A DNA stretch of 64,000 bases, from contig NZ_JAFFQE010000009.1 in the NCBI RefSeq assembly GCF_016919005.1, forward strand, positions 175,270 through 239,269, given 5' to 3'. The notes under the pieces were generated by a model. That model did no database searches and had not been told where the DNA came from. It was given only the letters and a program-made list of their open reading frames with translations. This document shows, one piece after another, positions 9,527 through 18,977 of the stretch. Each line of letters starts with the position of its first letter. The stretch's first letter is position 1. Made by a program: the position numbers and the translations under genes. The DNA comes from Desulfopila inferna (GTDB lineage: Bacteria > Desulfobacterota > Desulfobulbia > Desulfobulbales > Desulfocapsaceae).

Positions 9527-11560
9527 TTAACGCATTGCCGGAATCTGATAGGTGTGAATGAACTCGATGACACTAAGATTGTCATCGGCCTGCTGCACAA
9601 AGCCGAGAATATTCTCGCTGGCGCTTAAGTTGGTGGGAGAACCTTCAGGTGTCTGGCCGTAGGTGTCGAAAATCGACTGGCCGTCCATTTGCGCGCCAAT
9701 GATGCTGACTAATTGTTCCGTCCAAGTCGGCGAACCGCCTTGCAGCACCCATACGGATCCCCCATCCCCCCGGGCATTAAAGGTATCTACGGGGAGATAA
9801 CCGCTGACCCGGCGGAAGTTGTAATACAGAGGGTCCAGGCTGTAATCGATGGCGTTGCTGGCAGGATTGCCTACGGCGTCATATTCGCTGTAGCCTATAA
9901 CTTTGTTGAGACCCAGGATGGAATTGAGATAGACAACCATATCCATGTTGATGTCGCCCGTTTTATCGGCCGCAGCAGCGAGAAAGGCGGCCGTGAAGTT
10001 CATATCTGTAGAGTCGGCTTCATAATTGCCATCACTCAATATCCCGGTGAAAGGGCCCTCGCAGATGATCGGGTTATCGACATCTGCGGAAAGCGGACAT
10101 GACCCGGTAACAGAGGTAAGAGCCCTGCTGACCACGGCGTCGCAGACCTCGAGGACTTCATACTGCTCCGGTTGCACAGGGTCGGGATTCCAGCAGAAGC
10201 AGTCGGTAGGCATGCCGCTGCCGTTAAGGCACTGGTAGTAGCTGTAATAGTCAACCGGGGTGACATCAACCAATGCACCCAACCCATTATCAATCATCTT
10301 GTCAATATCAATGGTGGGGCGGAGCGCAGCCTCGGCCGGTCCATCCTCGAGTTCAAGCATCTTCCATAGGGGAATTCCACCCTGAACCGACCTGTCGATG
10401 GGTAGACGCTCGTCTGCAGGAGTGACCAGATGGCCATCCTGCATCAGTTTGACATAGAGAGAAAGATTTTCGAGCGGCGAGTCTATGGCCTTTTCGATGG
10501 TACCGATGAGCAGCGGCATACCTGTATTTGGATCGACCTCGATCTCATCATAGACATTTTTGGTGAGCAGCAGCCGTCCTGCCGCATCGATATTAATGGC
10601 AACGGTGTCAACACTGTTTATGGTGCTGATGGCCTCGTCGAAAGCAGATTGCAGCACCGCTTCCGGTGAACGGCCCATGTTAAGTCGTCCGAAATGGACT
10701 TCTTCGACCAGCTCGGACCAGGTTACGCCGTAGGGATAGGTGACCAGTCCGTTGTTTGGATCCGCCCACTGGCATTTTTCGCTTGGTATCGGTCCGGCGG
10801 CGTCAACGTCACACGGCTCGATGAAATAAGAATTTATGGGAATCTGCAGCTCCCCGGTGGCAGCATCGACCGTCACCTCTCCGTTCAACTGGCCGACTTC
10901 ACACTCGCTCCGATCCCAGGTGGCATCGTAGGTGATGACCAGGGGCAGACGGTTTCTGGTCAGGCCGGTCTTCGGACTGATGTCGCCCCAACGCTGAAAA
11001 CTCGCTACCGGCTGAACGCATTGCGCCGGATAGGGCGATTGCCTGGCCTCATAGATCGTGGTTCCATCCGTATTTATCCCTGTTTCCACGGCATACCAGC
11101 CATAATCCCTGAGATCATTTTCGGCCCCGGGATCAATCACCGTGAGTACCGGCTCGCCGCCTATTACTTCATCGGGGAAATCGGTACTGTTCTCTAATAC
11201 ATTAAAAAGTTGCACTCCTTCGGGAAAATATGGGTAATGAGGATCTGTTATCTCTAACTCAGTCAAAACCGGTCCTGCGGCGTCCACCTGCGGCACCAGT
11301 TTTTGGTCTCCCTCAACCCCCTGCTGGCGAAGAATCCTGTAGAGGTCACCAAATAATTTACCGGTATCCGATTTTTGGGAGCCATCCGAGCCACCGGTAT
11401 CTGATCCGGCACCGCCGTCACCTTCATCCACCTTTATCTTGCCTGCTCCTCCCATATAACCATTCTTTCCGGCAATGGACATTTGCGGCAATGATAACAG
11501 CAGGCCACCTGCAATGATCAACGCAAGCAGGAAACTCAATTGAAACTTTTGCTTTCTCAT
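9527..11560 (-). CDS. Large secreted protein of unknown function
   Basis: I do not recognise this family. The protein of about 677 residues has an N-terminal signal peptide (basic start, hydrophobic LLALIIAGGLLLSL, then a small-residue cleavage region), followed by a Gly/Asp/Ser-rich linker of about 40 residues. The mature part is acidic and rich in Asp, Pro, Tyr and Thr, with about ten cysteines that could form disulfides outside the cytoplasm. The phrase VDAAGP occurs twice (after the linker and near residue 254). The ATG at 11560 is preferred over the one at 11566 because GGGGAGG then sits 8 nt upstream instead of 2. It is monocistronic, and neighbours give no functional hint. Confidence 0.8.
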   Translation of the reverse strand: MRKQKFQLSFLLALIIAGGLLLSLPQMSIAGKNGYMGGAGKIKVDEGDGGAGSDTGGSDGSQKSDTGKLFGDLYRILRQQGVEGDQKLVPQVDAAGPVLTELEITDPHYPYFPEGVQLFNVLENSTDFPDEVIGGEPVLTVIDPGAENDLRDYGWYAVETGINTDGTTIYEARQSPYPAQCVQPVASFQRWGDISPKTGLTRNRLPLVITYDATWDRSECEVGQLNGEVTVDAATGELQIPINSYFIEPCDVDAAGPIPSEKCQWADPNNGLVTYPYGVTWSELVEEVHFGRLNMGRSPEAVLQSAFDEAISTINSVDTVAINIDAAGRLLLTKNVYDEIEVDPNTGMPLLIGTIEKAIDSPLENLSLYVKLMQDGHLVTPADERLPIDRSVQGGIPLWKMLELEDGPAEAALRPTIDIDKMIDNGLGALVDVTPVDYYSYYQCLNGSGMPTDCFCWNPDPVQPEQYEVLEVCDAVVSRALTSVTGSCPLSADVDNPIICEGPFTGILSDGNYEADSTDMNFTAAFLAAAADKTGDINMDMVVYLNSILGLNKVIGYSEYDAVGNPASNAIDYSLDPLYYNFRRVSGYLPVDTFNARGDGGSVWVLQGGSPTWTEQLVSIIGAQMDGQSIFDTYGQTPEGSPTNLSASENILGFVQQADDNLSVIEFIHTYQIPAMR

Positions 11561-11965
11561 AATCATATCCTCCCCTGTGGATAAATTAAATAAAAGCCAT
11601 TCCCCCTTGTTTAGCCTTCTATCACTCTTTTCTATCCCCGCGCCTCGTTGCTATATCAGCCGCAACAGGCACAAAATGACTTGCTTCTAAAAAACCGTAT
11701 AATAAAGAATACGGAAGGTATTTCAAAAGCGGCCACAACCTGCGACCTACCTTCTCCAGCTCAGCTGAGTCAGGTTTCCAAATAGGCCGGAGTTTAAATA
11801 GATTTTGTTGATAAATACGGAACTGAGAAACGATGTGCAGGAAAAAGCTTTACCAGTTGTGATGGACTTCTAAAAAATTGCCGCTGACAACACGGCCCCT
11901 CTCTATCTTCTTCATCACAAATATGAAAAGTGCTGACGTTCAACTAACCCTGAAAGGCTATATTC

Positions 11966-12100
11966 GAACTCGATGACGTCTACTGTAGCGACAAAGGAAA
12001 AGGTGGTAAACGCGGCCGAGAGGCTATGGGCAAGACGTATTTCTGTGCTGCAGTATCTGATAATGAGGAAGGTCATCCGATACACATGCGGCTGAGTTAA
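11966..12100 (+). pseudogene. IS1595-type transposase fragment
   Basis: An open stretch of 44 codons with no start reads ELDDVYCSDKGKGGKRG, then AMGKTYFCAAVSD. This resembles the catalytic start of IS1595-family DDE transposases (E-D-D/E-x-Y-x-G then KRGRG..GK). The frame is lost on both sides, so this is a relic. Surrounding sequence (11561-12139) shows no other gene. Confidence 0.6.
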
Positions 12101-12139
12101 GCTTTTACATGTGTTGAATGACTGGAACCCTTATTAAAC

Positions 12140-12292
12140 ATGCAGCAGCACCAAAAAACATTTCCTCCGCACCGATTGAGACTTGCTGAGGAGCAAGGGT
12201 CCAGAATATTAAAAGCCGCAGCTTCTGAGAATCTCTTCTCTGAATATATCAGATTAGAGTCAGATTTGAAAGGAAGTCAGTCAAAAAAATGA
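12140..12292 (+). CDS. Small hypothetical ORF (50 aa)
   Basis: ATG 12140 opens 50 codons ending at TGA 12290-12292. The product is charged and helix-prone (RLAEEQGSRILKAA, then ENLFSEYIRLE). No ribosome site precedes it, and it lies among transposon debris, so it may be the tail of a lost gene. Confidence 0.25.
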   Translation: MQQHQKTFPPHRLRLAEEQGSRILKAAASENLFSEYIRLESDLKGSQSKK

Positions 12293-12433
12293 TATCATGA
12301 ATGGGTTAGGCGAGAGCCGGTCGATGCAATTGGAGAAGAGGTTTTTTTACAAAACGACGAGAATTTGCTATACACGAAATTGAGACACCGGAAAGAGACT
12401 CTCCTGATTTTCCTTCAGACAGTGGGCCAGGAT

Positions 12434-12688
12434 ATGATATTTCAGATAAATGAGGCAAAGAAGCTTGATACCGACAGGGATTTCTCGCCTGCCGAAAGGC
12501 ATGTTCTGCAAAAATTGTTGTGCTACAAAATGTATGTCGGCTCCATCGAAGAGTTCCGCCAGAAAAAAAAGCTGGCCCTGAAAAAGGGATGGAACGACAC
12601 CGGTCCAGTTGCCGAAACGCCGAACCTGGCACTGGTCGCCGAACAAATGGAACGGGAAATACTCCTTCGCCTGAAAGAAGACAAGTAG
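12434..12688 (+). CDS. Small conserved-looking cytoplasmic protein
   Basis: An 84-residue, charged, all-helical protein of unrecognised family. It contains DTDRDFSPAERHVLQKLLC, then a Lys-rich segment and a hydrophobic/acidic end (EQMEREILLRLKED). The first in-frame ATG (12434) is chosen; a TTG at 12365 would add 23 residues. A 170-codon antisense frame (12306-12818) is rejected because this frame has the more protein-like composition. The MBL hydrolase gene follows 150 bp downstream, possibly in the same transcript. Confidence 0.6.
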   Translation: MIFQINEAKKLDTDRDFSPAERHVLQKLLCYKMYVGSIEEFRQKKKLALKKGWNDTGPVAETPNLALVAEQMEREILLRLKEDK

Positions 12689-12838
12689 GCAATAAACCCT
12701 TCACAATTTTCTGTGACCTCCCAGGAATGGAGATGAAAGTAGTGCGATTTTGGCCTTTTGGCTGAAAAGACGGCATTCCTGCTGCTGTGGTTTTAGAAAT
12801 AACGCTTTTCGGTTTCAAAAAATCGCCGGAGACATGCT

Positions 12839-13669
12839 ATGAAAGTACACGTACTGGTGGACAATAACAGCATAATCGACAGGTACTTCCTGGCCGAGCC
12901 TGGATTTTCCGTACTAATCGAAGAAGGCGAATGCCGCATTCTGTTCGATACCGGATATTCTAATATTTTTATCAGCAACAGTCAGAAAATGGGCTTGGAC
13001 CTGAGCCATCTCGATTTTCTTGTGCTTTCGCACAGCCATATGGACCATACCTGGGGCCTGGATCCTCTTATCAGGCATTTTTCCGAGTTGAGAGCAGTTG
13101 GAATGCCCTGTGCCAAGCCGGTTATCGTCACCCACACTGAGACTTTCACCAGCGTGGTCGAGGAAACCTTCGGCGAATTCGGATGTCTGCTTTCTCAAGA
13201 AAAACTGGCCAGGCATTTTCAATTGAAACTGACGGATAAACCAATGTGGTTGACAGATCGCCTGGTTTTTCTGGGAGAAATTCCAAGAAAGAACGAATTC
13301 GAGTCGGTTCTGGGATTCGGGAAAAAAGAGGGTTCAGACGAAGAGGACCGGGTGATCGAGGATTCGGCACTTGCTTATAAATCCGACAATGGTCTGGTTA
13401 TCATTACCGGGTGTTCTCATGCCGGTATATGCAATATTATCGAGTATGCCAGGGAAGTGTGCAAGGAAGAGCGAATTCATGATGTGCTCGGAGGCCTGCA
13501 TCTTCAAGAACCGTCACGCGACCAATTGCAGGGTACTCTAAACTATATCCATACATTAAATATGAAGCAGATGCATGCCTGTCACTGCACCGACCTGCAA
13601 TCGAAAATCGCACTTTCCCAGGTTGTTGATATAAAAGAGGTCGGAGTAGGAATGTCTTTGCAATATTAA
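12839..13669 (+). CDS. MBL-fold metallohydrolase (MJ0301/dihydropterin-phosphate synthase-like group)
   Basis: Metallo-beta-lactamase fold hydrolase of 276 residues. The metal site HSHMDH is at residues 65-70, FDTGY precedes it near 36-40, and the third and fourth metal ligands are in GCSHAGICNI (about 198) and GGLHL. This pattern (D-T-G, HxHxDH, GCSH, GGxH) is that of the subgroup often annotated as 7,8-dihydropterin-6-methyl-4-(beta-D-ribofuranosyl)aminobenzene-phosphate synthase. The substrate cannot be read from sequence. No signal peptide is present. CCGGAG lies 7 nt upstream of the start. Confidence 0.85.
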   Translation: MKVHVLVDNNSIIDRYFLAEPGFSVLIEEGECRILFDTGYSNIFISNSQKMGLDLSHLDFLVLSHSHMDHTWGLDPLIRHFSELRAVGMPCAKPVIVTHTETFTSVVEETFGEFGCLLSQEKLARHFQLKLTDKPMWLTDRLVFLGEIPRKNEFESVLGFGKKEGSDEEDRVIEDSALAYKSDNGLVIITGCSHAGICNIIEYAREVCKEERIHDVLGGLHLQEPSRDQLQGTLNYIHTLNMKQMHACHCTDLQSKIALSQVVDIKEVGVGMSLQY

Positions 13670-13881
13670 CCCGGCCGGGCTGGACTCTTTTACAGTACCC
13701 CAAGGGGTATAAGTGCCTTGGCAATGAGAACAACCTCTCCAAAAAGATCCTTGCAGATGCCAGGATTTAAAGCTAATGTACATTGGACAGCAAGAAAGGA
13801 AACTATGAATGATACTGTTTATTTGATTCTTTAACGCATTGCTTTTCCGGGCCCGGCGCATTCAACACTATTGGAGCAGAT

Positions 13882-14688
13882 ATGGCATCTCCCCGTCTCA
13901 TCGAAAAAATCGAATCCGAAGACCGAACTCTTCGGCTGGCCGTTCTAATTGATGCGGATAACGCCCAGGCTACCGTCATTGAAGGTCTTCTAGCCGAAAT
14001 AGCTCGATTTGGGGAAGCAACGGTTAAACGCATCTACGGCGATTTTACCTCACCGACAAGCGCTTCGTGGAAGAAGGTTCTGCAGCGTTATGCCATCAAA
14101 CCGGTCCAGCAGTTTGCTTATTCCACCGGTAAAAATGCAACGGACAGCACCTTGATTATCGACGCCATGGATCTGGTTTATACCCGTAAATTCGACGGCT
14201 TCTGCTTGATCACCAGCGACAGCGACTTCACGGGACTTGCCATGAGATTGCGCGAGGAAGGTCTGATTGTGCTCGGCTTTGGCGAGAAAAAAACACCGGA
14301 GGCCTTCCGCAATGCCTGTCACAAGTTTGTCTTTACGGAGATTCTGCGCCCATCCACCCGCAAAGAGACTGAAATACAACCACCCAAAAACGGACGCAAA
14401 CCTAAAGAGGCGCCAGCCAAAACACCACCGGAAACACACGAGCATCCTCCTGAATTTCCAAAAGAGTTTGTCATGACCGCCCTGGAGCAGTCAACAGACG
14501 ACGAAGGCTGGGCCCAACTCGGTACCTTCGGCAGCTACCTCACCAAGCTTCAGCCGGACTTTGACTCCAGACTGTACGGTTTCAAAAAATTATCCGATCT
14601 GGTCAGAGCCAGGAAGGATCTGTTTATTACGGAAGAACGTCAGGCATCGGGGTCAAATCAGAAGATACTGTACGTGCGAGCAAAATAG
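13882..14688 (+). CDS. NYN-domain (LabA/DUF88) nuclease-like protein with C-terminal OST-HTH/LOTUS domain
   Basis: The N-terminal NYN (PIN-like) domain has acidic residues at AVLIDADNAQ (Asp24, Asp26), TDSTLIIDAMD and ITSDSDF, the expected metal-binding carboxylates of a ribonuclease. Residues 155-185 are a Lys/Pro-rich linker. Residues 190-266 (FVMTALEQSTDDEGW to GFKKLSDLV) match the OST-HTH/LOTUS RNA-binding fold. The combination suggests RNA processing or turnover, but the target is unknown. It is 268 residues, a typical length for bacterial NYN-OST-HTH proteins, and converges on the transporter gene. Confidence 0.88.
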   Translation: MASPRLIEKIESEDRTLRLAVLIDADNAQATVIEGLLAEIARFGEATVKRIYGDFTSPTSASWKKVLQRYAIKPVQQFAYSTGKNATDSTLIIDAMDLVYTRKFDGFCLITSDSDFTGLAMRLREEGLIVLGFGEKKTPEAFRNACHKFVFTEILRPSTRKETEIQPPKNGRKPKEAPAKTPPETHEHPPEFPKEFVMTALEQSTDDEGWAQLGTFGSYLTKLQPDFDSRLYGFKKLSDLVRARKDLFITEERQASGSNQKILYVRAK

Positions 14689-14704
14689 CCCAACACAGTC
14701 CTTG

Positions 14705-15709
14705 TTATCTCTTTAAATTGCCCTTGCCATCACGATCAACAGCAGAATTCCGCTCCACCTGCAAGGCCTTTTTTCTAAACCTGTCGGCAATGAATGTGTC
14801 CATAATCATCTGGGTAAGGTGATAACATATCGGGGGAATGAGGCCCAGGGGGTATTGATTGGCAAAATATCCGGCCCACACCAGATACGAAACAGTAAGC
14901 GTCTTCTGCGATACATGAATGGTAAAGGCAGCGGTTGAGGGTAAATCAAGCCTGATCACCTTGGTTGCTATCAGAAAATTGATCACCAGGATAATGGTGT
15001 GCAGCGCTACCGTTGATGCGATAACCATCAGCAAGAGCTGGGGTCCAGCCTGAAGCAGTTCTCCACTGGCCTTTGAAGTCGCATTGAATATAATGAGAAG
15101 AACGACGCACTGTTGAAAGATCGAATTATATTTTTTGTGAGGTTGGAGGTATGGCCACACCTTAGGACGCAGCAATTGTCCGATTATGGTGGGCAGTAAA
15201 ACCTTGAGGGATAGGGAAATCAACATCTGAAGCACCGGCAATTCGACATATTGACCGATGCCGATAAACAGTTTCAGGGTGAAGGGGATAATCAGGATTC
15301 CCACAAAATTAGAGAGGACGCAGATAAAGAGACTTAGAGCCACATTTCCCCTGGCGACATTGGTCATTACCGTTCCCGAAGCCACGGTAACAGGAGCAGA
15401 AGCGATAATGATCAGACCGATGACTATGTCTGGATGATGAGGAAACAGCAGGTTTCCAAAGGCAAAGGCGAGAGAGGGAATTAAAAAATGGGCGGATAGA
15501 ATCGCCGCAAACAGAATCTTTGTCTGGCGGGCCTGTTCTTTTACAGTCGAGGTATCAAGGCTTAGCCCGGTCAAAAAGAAGGCTAAGAAAATTGCGACGT
15601 TCAGGATCCTATACTCTCTGAAAACCTCTCCCAGCCCCGGCAGGGCAAAGGCCAAACCGAACATCAAAGCGATACCTACAAAAAACCAGTTTTTCTTTAA
15701 AATTGTCAT
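14705..15709 (-). CDS. SBF-like (bile acid:sodium symporter family) transporter
   Basis: Inner-membrane protein of about 334 residues with nine or ten hydrophobic helices. The sequence FLTGLSLDTSTVKEQ followed by ASAPVTVASGTVMTNVARGN is characteristic of the SBF-like/SLC10A7 branch of the bile acid:sodium symporter family. The substrate is unknown, presumably an organic anion. ATG 15709 is taken as start; TTG 15715 is the alternative. Nothing else in the 240 bp upstream is recognisable. Confidence 0.85.
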   Translation of the reverse strand: MTILKKNWFFVGIALMFGLAFALPGLGEVFREYRILNVAIFLAFFLTGLSLDTSTVKEQARQTKILFAAILSAHFLIPSLAFAFGNLLFPHHPDIVIGLIIIASAPVTVASGTVMTNVARGNVALSLFICVLSNFVGILIIPFTLKLFIGIGQYVELPVLQMLISLSLKVLLPTIIGQLLRPKVWPYLQPHKKYNSIFQQCVVLLIIFNATSKASGELLQAGPQLLLMVIASTVALHTIILVINFLIATKVIRLDLPSTAAFTIHVSQKTLTVSYLVWAGYFANQYPLGLIPPICYHLTQMIMDTFIADRFRKKALQVERNSAVDRDGKGNLKR

Positions 15710-15949
15710 GACCAACCCACTACCTGCTCTTTCAAATTAAAAGTTATGAATTTTCAATGTGATACTAGATTCTTTAATAAAATCGCCTGAAAAAAGTACA
15801 CAAAATATTGCAACTGAACATCCAAAATGATGTCCATCGGCTGATTTTTAAGCTAAGGATTTTTTCCTTTTTCCTGAAAAGTCAAACGATCATTGTTTTT
15901 TCTGGATTAACGTCACCCACAAAAACAACGGCATAAGGGGTTTTTCTGC

Positions 15950-17716
15950 TTACCATGCCAAAGCAACGCATTCTCTCCTAGGATCAGCGCCGGCGCAGAG
16001 CACTCCTGCGTCTTCATCCTTGACAATTGCGCAGACTCCACCACTTTTCCAGCCCATATCAGCCCAGGGTGCAACCTTGTGCCCCCTCTCCTCCAGCCCT
16101 TGCGCAACCTTTTCAAACAACCTCTCCTCTATTCTCAGCAGACCGGGATTATAGGCATGCGGAGCGAAACTGATGGGAAAACTGAAGGTGGCGAAACGAG
16201 GTGACTCGATTGCCTCCTGAACCGCCATATCAAACAGCACGATATTCAGAAACACCTGCACGATTGCCTGGCACTGCACATCTCCTCCAGGCGTTCCGAT
16301 TATCATCACAGGCTTGCCGTCTTTGAAGATCATCGAAGGATGGGGTGTCAGCCGTGGACGCTTGCCCCCCGCAACCTCGGAAGCATGCCCCGGAACTCCC
16401 CACGATTGTGAACCCCTGGTGGAAATCACCATTCCCGTCCCGGGCACAACCGGTCCGGAAAAAGACATGTCGCTTGGAACTGCACAGAAACAATTGCCTT
16501 GAACATCCATCACATTCACATAGCTTGTATCCAGATCCCGGCTTTCATCCTGCGGCAGGTCACAGGGAGCCATCCGCTTCTGCTCCGGCCTTTCTCCCGG
16601 ATCGAATTCCCAGGGATCGCCTGGTGGGGGCATACCGGCAGAAGCCTTTTCAGGATCGATGCAGGAGGCGCGTTTTTCGGCATATCCCTTCGAAATGAGA
16701 CCCATTTCCGGCATAACTGTAAAGTCGGGGTCCCCGTACCATTCCTCTCTGTCGGCATAGACCAGCTTGAAGGCCTCGGCGATGGTATGGATGTACTCCA
16801 TGCTGTTATGCCCCATGCTTTTCAGATCAAAATGCTCCAGAATATTGAGCACGGAAAGCAGCACCGGACCCTGGCACCAGGCTCTGGCAGTTTTGAGTGT
16901 GTATTGTCCAAAGGTATTCTGCACAGGTTCTTCAATAGAAGATTCAAATTGAGCGAGATCATCATAGCTAAGAAAGCCGCCTTTCTCCTGGTGGTAAGCG
17001 GCAATTTTTCGGGCGAGCGCCCCCTTGTAGAAATAATCCCTCGCCGCATCTATGCCTTTTTCTCTGATCGCTCCACTATTTTTCTCTTCTTCAATCATTT
17101 CTTCGATGACCGAAGCAAGATCCTCCTGATAAAACAGCTCCCCTACTTCGGGAACCTTGCCGGAGGGCAGGAATATCCGGGCGTTTTCCTCCCATCGCCG
17201 GTAGGCCTCCCGGTTCTCATCTATGCCGTTTTTGAGATACCTGTGCATTGGAAAACCTTTCTTTGCACAATCCAGAGCATCTGCGGCTACTTCCTTAAAT
17301 GTCATGGTGCCATAGACCTTAAGAGCCTGAAGCCACGAATCAGGAGCCCCCGGTACGACAGTTCGTAAAATACCTTCAGGCAGGTTGCTGTCATGCTTTT
17401 CTGCAAAGTATTCAACGTTTGCCTTTTCGGGCCATGGACCCAAGCCCGTAACGACCCGCGTTTCATTGGATTTGACCAGATGAATCATGAGGGGTGCAAC
17501 GCCTGCAAAATTGACCATATCAGGCTGCAGAATGCAGAGACATAATCCTGCCGCGATCCCGGCATCAACCACATTTCCGCCCTTATCCAGAATTCTCATG
17601 GCCGCCTGGCTGGCCAGGTGATGCCCGCTGGCAACAGCATAATTCCGGCCTCGGGCCGCCGGCCGTGTCCAGGTTCTTATGCTCTCATATTTTGAATATA
17701 CTTTTTCATCGGTCAT
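15950..17716 (-). CDS. ggt: Gamma-glutamyltransferase-family N-terminal nucleophile hydrolase
   Basis: Ntn-hydrolase homologue of gamma-glutamyltranspeptidase, 588 residues, with the family pattern of a self-cleaving proenzyme. The candidate nucleophile threonine is in LDTSYVNVMD, followed by SDMSFSGPVV and the conserved RPRLTPHPSMI and GTPGGDVQ segments. Unlike classic periplasmic GGT it has no signal peptide, so it should act on imported substrate in the cytoplasm. It is the last gene of the minus-strand gntR-tctBAC-ggt set, which suggests that the transporter delivers a gamma-glutamyl or related amide compound. The specific substrate is not determinable. Confidence 0.88.
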   Translation of the reverse strand: MTDEKVYSKYESIRTWTRPAARGRNYAVASGHHLASQAAMRILDKGGNVVDAGIAAGLCLCILQPDMVNFAGVAPLMIHLVKSNETRVVTGLGPWPEKANVEYFAEKHDSNLPEGILRTVVPGAPDSWLQALKVYGTMTFKEVAADALDCAKKGFPMHRYLKNGIDENREAYRRWEENARIFLPSGKVPEVGELFYQEDLASVIEEMIEEEKNSGAIREKGIDAARDYFYKGALARKIAAYHQEKGGFLSYDDLAQFESSIEEPVQNTFGQYTLKTARAWCQGPVLLSVLNILEHFDLKSMGHNSMEYIHTIAEAFKLVYADREEWYGDPDFTVMPEMGLISKGYAEKRASCIDPEKASAGMPPPGDPWEFDPGERPEQKRMAPCDLPQDESRDLDTSYVNVMDVQGNCFCAVPSDMSFSGPVVPGTGMVISTRGSQSWGVPGHASEVAGGKRPRLTPHPSMIFKDGKPVMIIGTPGGDVQCQAIVQVFLNIVLFDMAVQEAIESPRFATFSFPISFAPHAYNPGLLRIEERLFEKVAQGLEERGHKVAPWADMGWKSGGVCAIVKDEDAGVLCAGADPRRECVALAW

Positions 17717-17830
17717 TGTTGGATCCTTTTATATCCGCTTCATTAACAGCTGCTGCCTCTCAACAACAAAGTGTTGTATTCACTTTGTTTAAACACGCAA
17801 AAAAAAGCGCATCCAGCGTTTCAGGATTTA

Positions 17831-17872
17831 GACAGGTCTCGGCGTACCAATGTGTACAGCCGAGAACCTGTC
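17831..17872 (-). repeat. Long imperfect hairpin between tctC and ggt
   Basis: GACAGGTCTCGGCGTAC (17831-17847) pairs with the segment ending at 17872 over 17 bp, with two bulged A residues and a 6-nt loop. No T tract follows in the direction of transcription. Its place between tctC and ggt suggests a processing or mRNA-stability element that lets tctC accumulate above ggt. Confidence 0.5.
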
Positions 17873-17963
17873 CAAAGTTCTACTCTCAACCATCTCGCTT
17901 ACCTCCTCCATCCGCTGCATTCTTGCTGGATATCCGGGGCTTCGCAGACTGTTTTTGAGATAA

Positions 17964-18902
17964 TTATTTCTGTATCAGTTCCAGTGACTTAGCCATATTG
18001 TCTTGTACCTGCAGCATGTGTTTTCTGAACTTTTCCGCCGGCAGAGGCAGAAGCATCAAGCCCCTGTTGTTCAATTCTTCCTTCAAGCCGGGTTCCTTCC
18101 AAGTCTTCTCCAGTGCCTGAGCGATATGCTGCTTGACATTTTCAGGCAGTCCTTTAGGGCCGCCAATCCCATAGGGGTGTTCCCAGACTACATCCCAACC
18201 TTTTTCAAGCAGAGTGGGCACTTCCGGAAATTCATCCATTCTTTCCGATCCCCAGTAGGCAAGGATGCGCATTTTATTTTCCTTGAGGTAAGGCAGGTTG
18301 GGTCTGAGCCAGGAAACGATACCATCCACATGCCTGCCTATTAAGGCCGCGCTCTGCTGTGGAGAACCGGGATGAGTTATCGGCGTAGATTTGAAGCCTG
18401 CGGCATCCATGAACAAAACAAGAGGCTGATGGAAGACGCCGCCGATATCCGAAACACCGATGGTATATTTGCCGGGATCCTTCTTGTTGGCCTCAACGAA
18501 TTCCTCAACGGTTTGCCATGGTGAATCATCATTGACGATGAGAACCGGTGATTGAAAGGCGAATCCGCCCAGATTATCAAAATCCTCAATGAAAAGAGGA
18601 GCCGTTCCCATGGGTTTGAATTTCGGCAGATCACCTTGAATATTCACCAGGGTATATCCGTCAGGTCGTGCTCTCTTGGCTGTCATATAACCGATACTGG
18701 TCCCGCCTCCCGTCACGTTCTGAACAATAATATCTGCACCGAAATGCGGTTCAAAATATTTTGTGAAAATTCTAAAGGCAGTATCTGCCCCGCCACCTGC
18801 ACTCCATACAACAATAGCCTTTACATTCTTTTCTGGATAATCTGCTGCATGCGAAAACACGGGCATCAGCATAAAGACAAGCAAAAATAAAATCTTCTTC
18901 AT
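17964..18902 (-). CDS. tctC: Tripartite tricarboxylate transporter substrate-binding protein
   Basis: Periplasmic solute receptor of the TTT (TctABC/Bug) family, 312 residues. A signal peptide ends at SHAA (about 18-21), followed by DYPEKNVKAIVVWSAGGGAD, which matches the Bug-family P-x-[KR]-x-I-x-x-V-V-x-x-x-x-G-G start. GGAGG precedes the ATG. The receptor is translated after tctB-tctA and before ggt. Bug receptors bind varied carboxylates and amides, so the ligand is open. Confidence 0.93.
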   Translation of the reverse strand: MKKILFLLVFMLMPVFSHAADYPEKNVKAIVVWSAGGGADTAFRIFTKYFEPHFGADIIVQNVTGGGTSIGYMTAKRARPDGYTLVNIQGDLPKFKPMGTAPLFIEDFDNLGGFAFQSPVLIVNDDSPWQTVEEFVEANKKDPGKYTIGVSDIGGVFHQPLVLFMDAAGFKSTPITHPGSPQQSAALIGRHVDGIVSWLRPNLPYLKENKMRILAYWGSERMDEFPEVPTLLEKGWDVVWEHPYGIGGPKGLPENVKQHIAQALEKTWKEPGLKEELNNRGLMLLPLPAEKFRKHMLQVQDNMAKSLELIQK

Positions 18903-18977
18903 TCGTTCCTCCAGTCAATTAGGTTTAGTAAAGAGCATTTGAACTCTCCGGATGCCGGCATTCCGGCATATATATAA

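Noticed and set aside
9286..9561. 91-codon plus-strand frame
   Set aside because: Arg/Lys/Glu-rich with no ribosome site, and it overlaps the end of the secreted-protein gene and its hairpin.
12306..12818. 170-codon minus-strand frame
   Set aside because: Overlaps a more protein-like plus-strand gene (12434-12688), lacks a ribosome site and has no recognisable motif.
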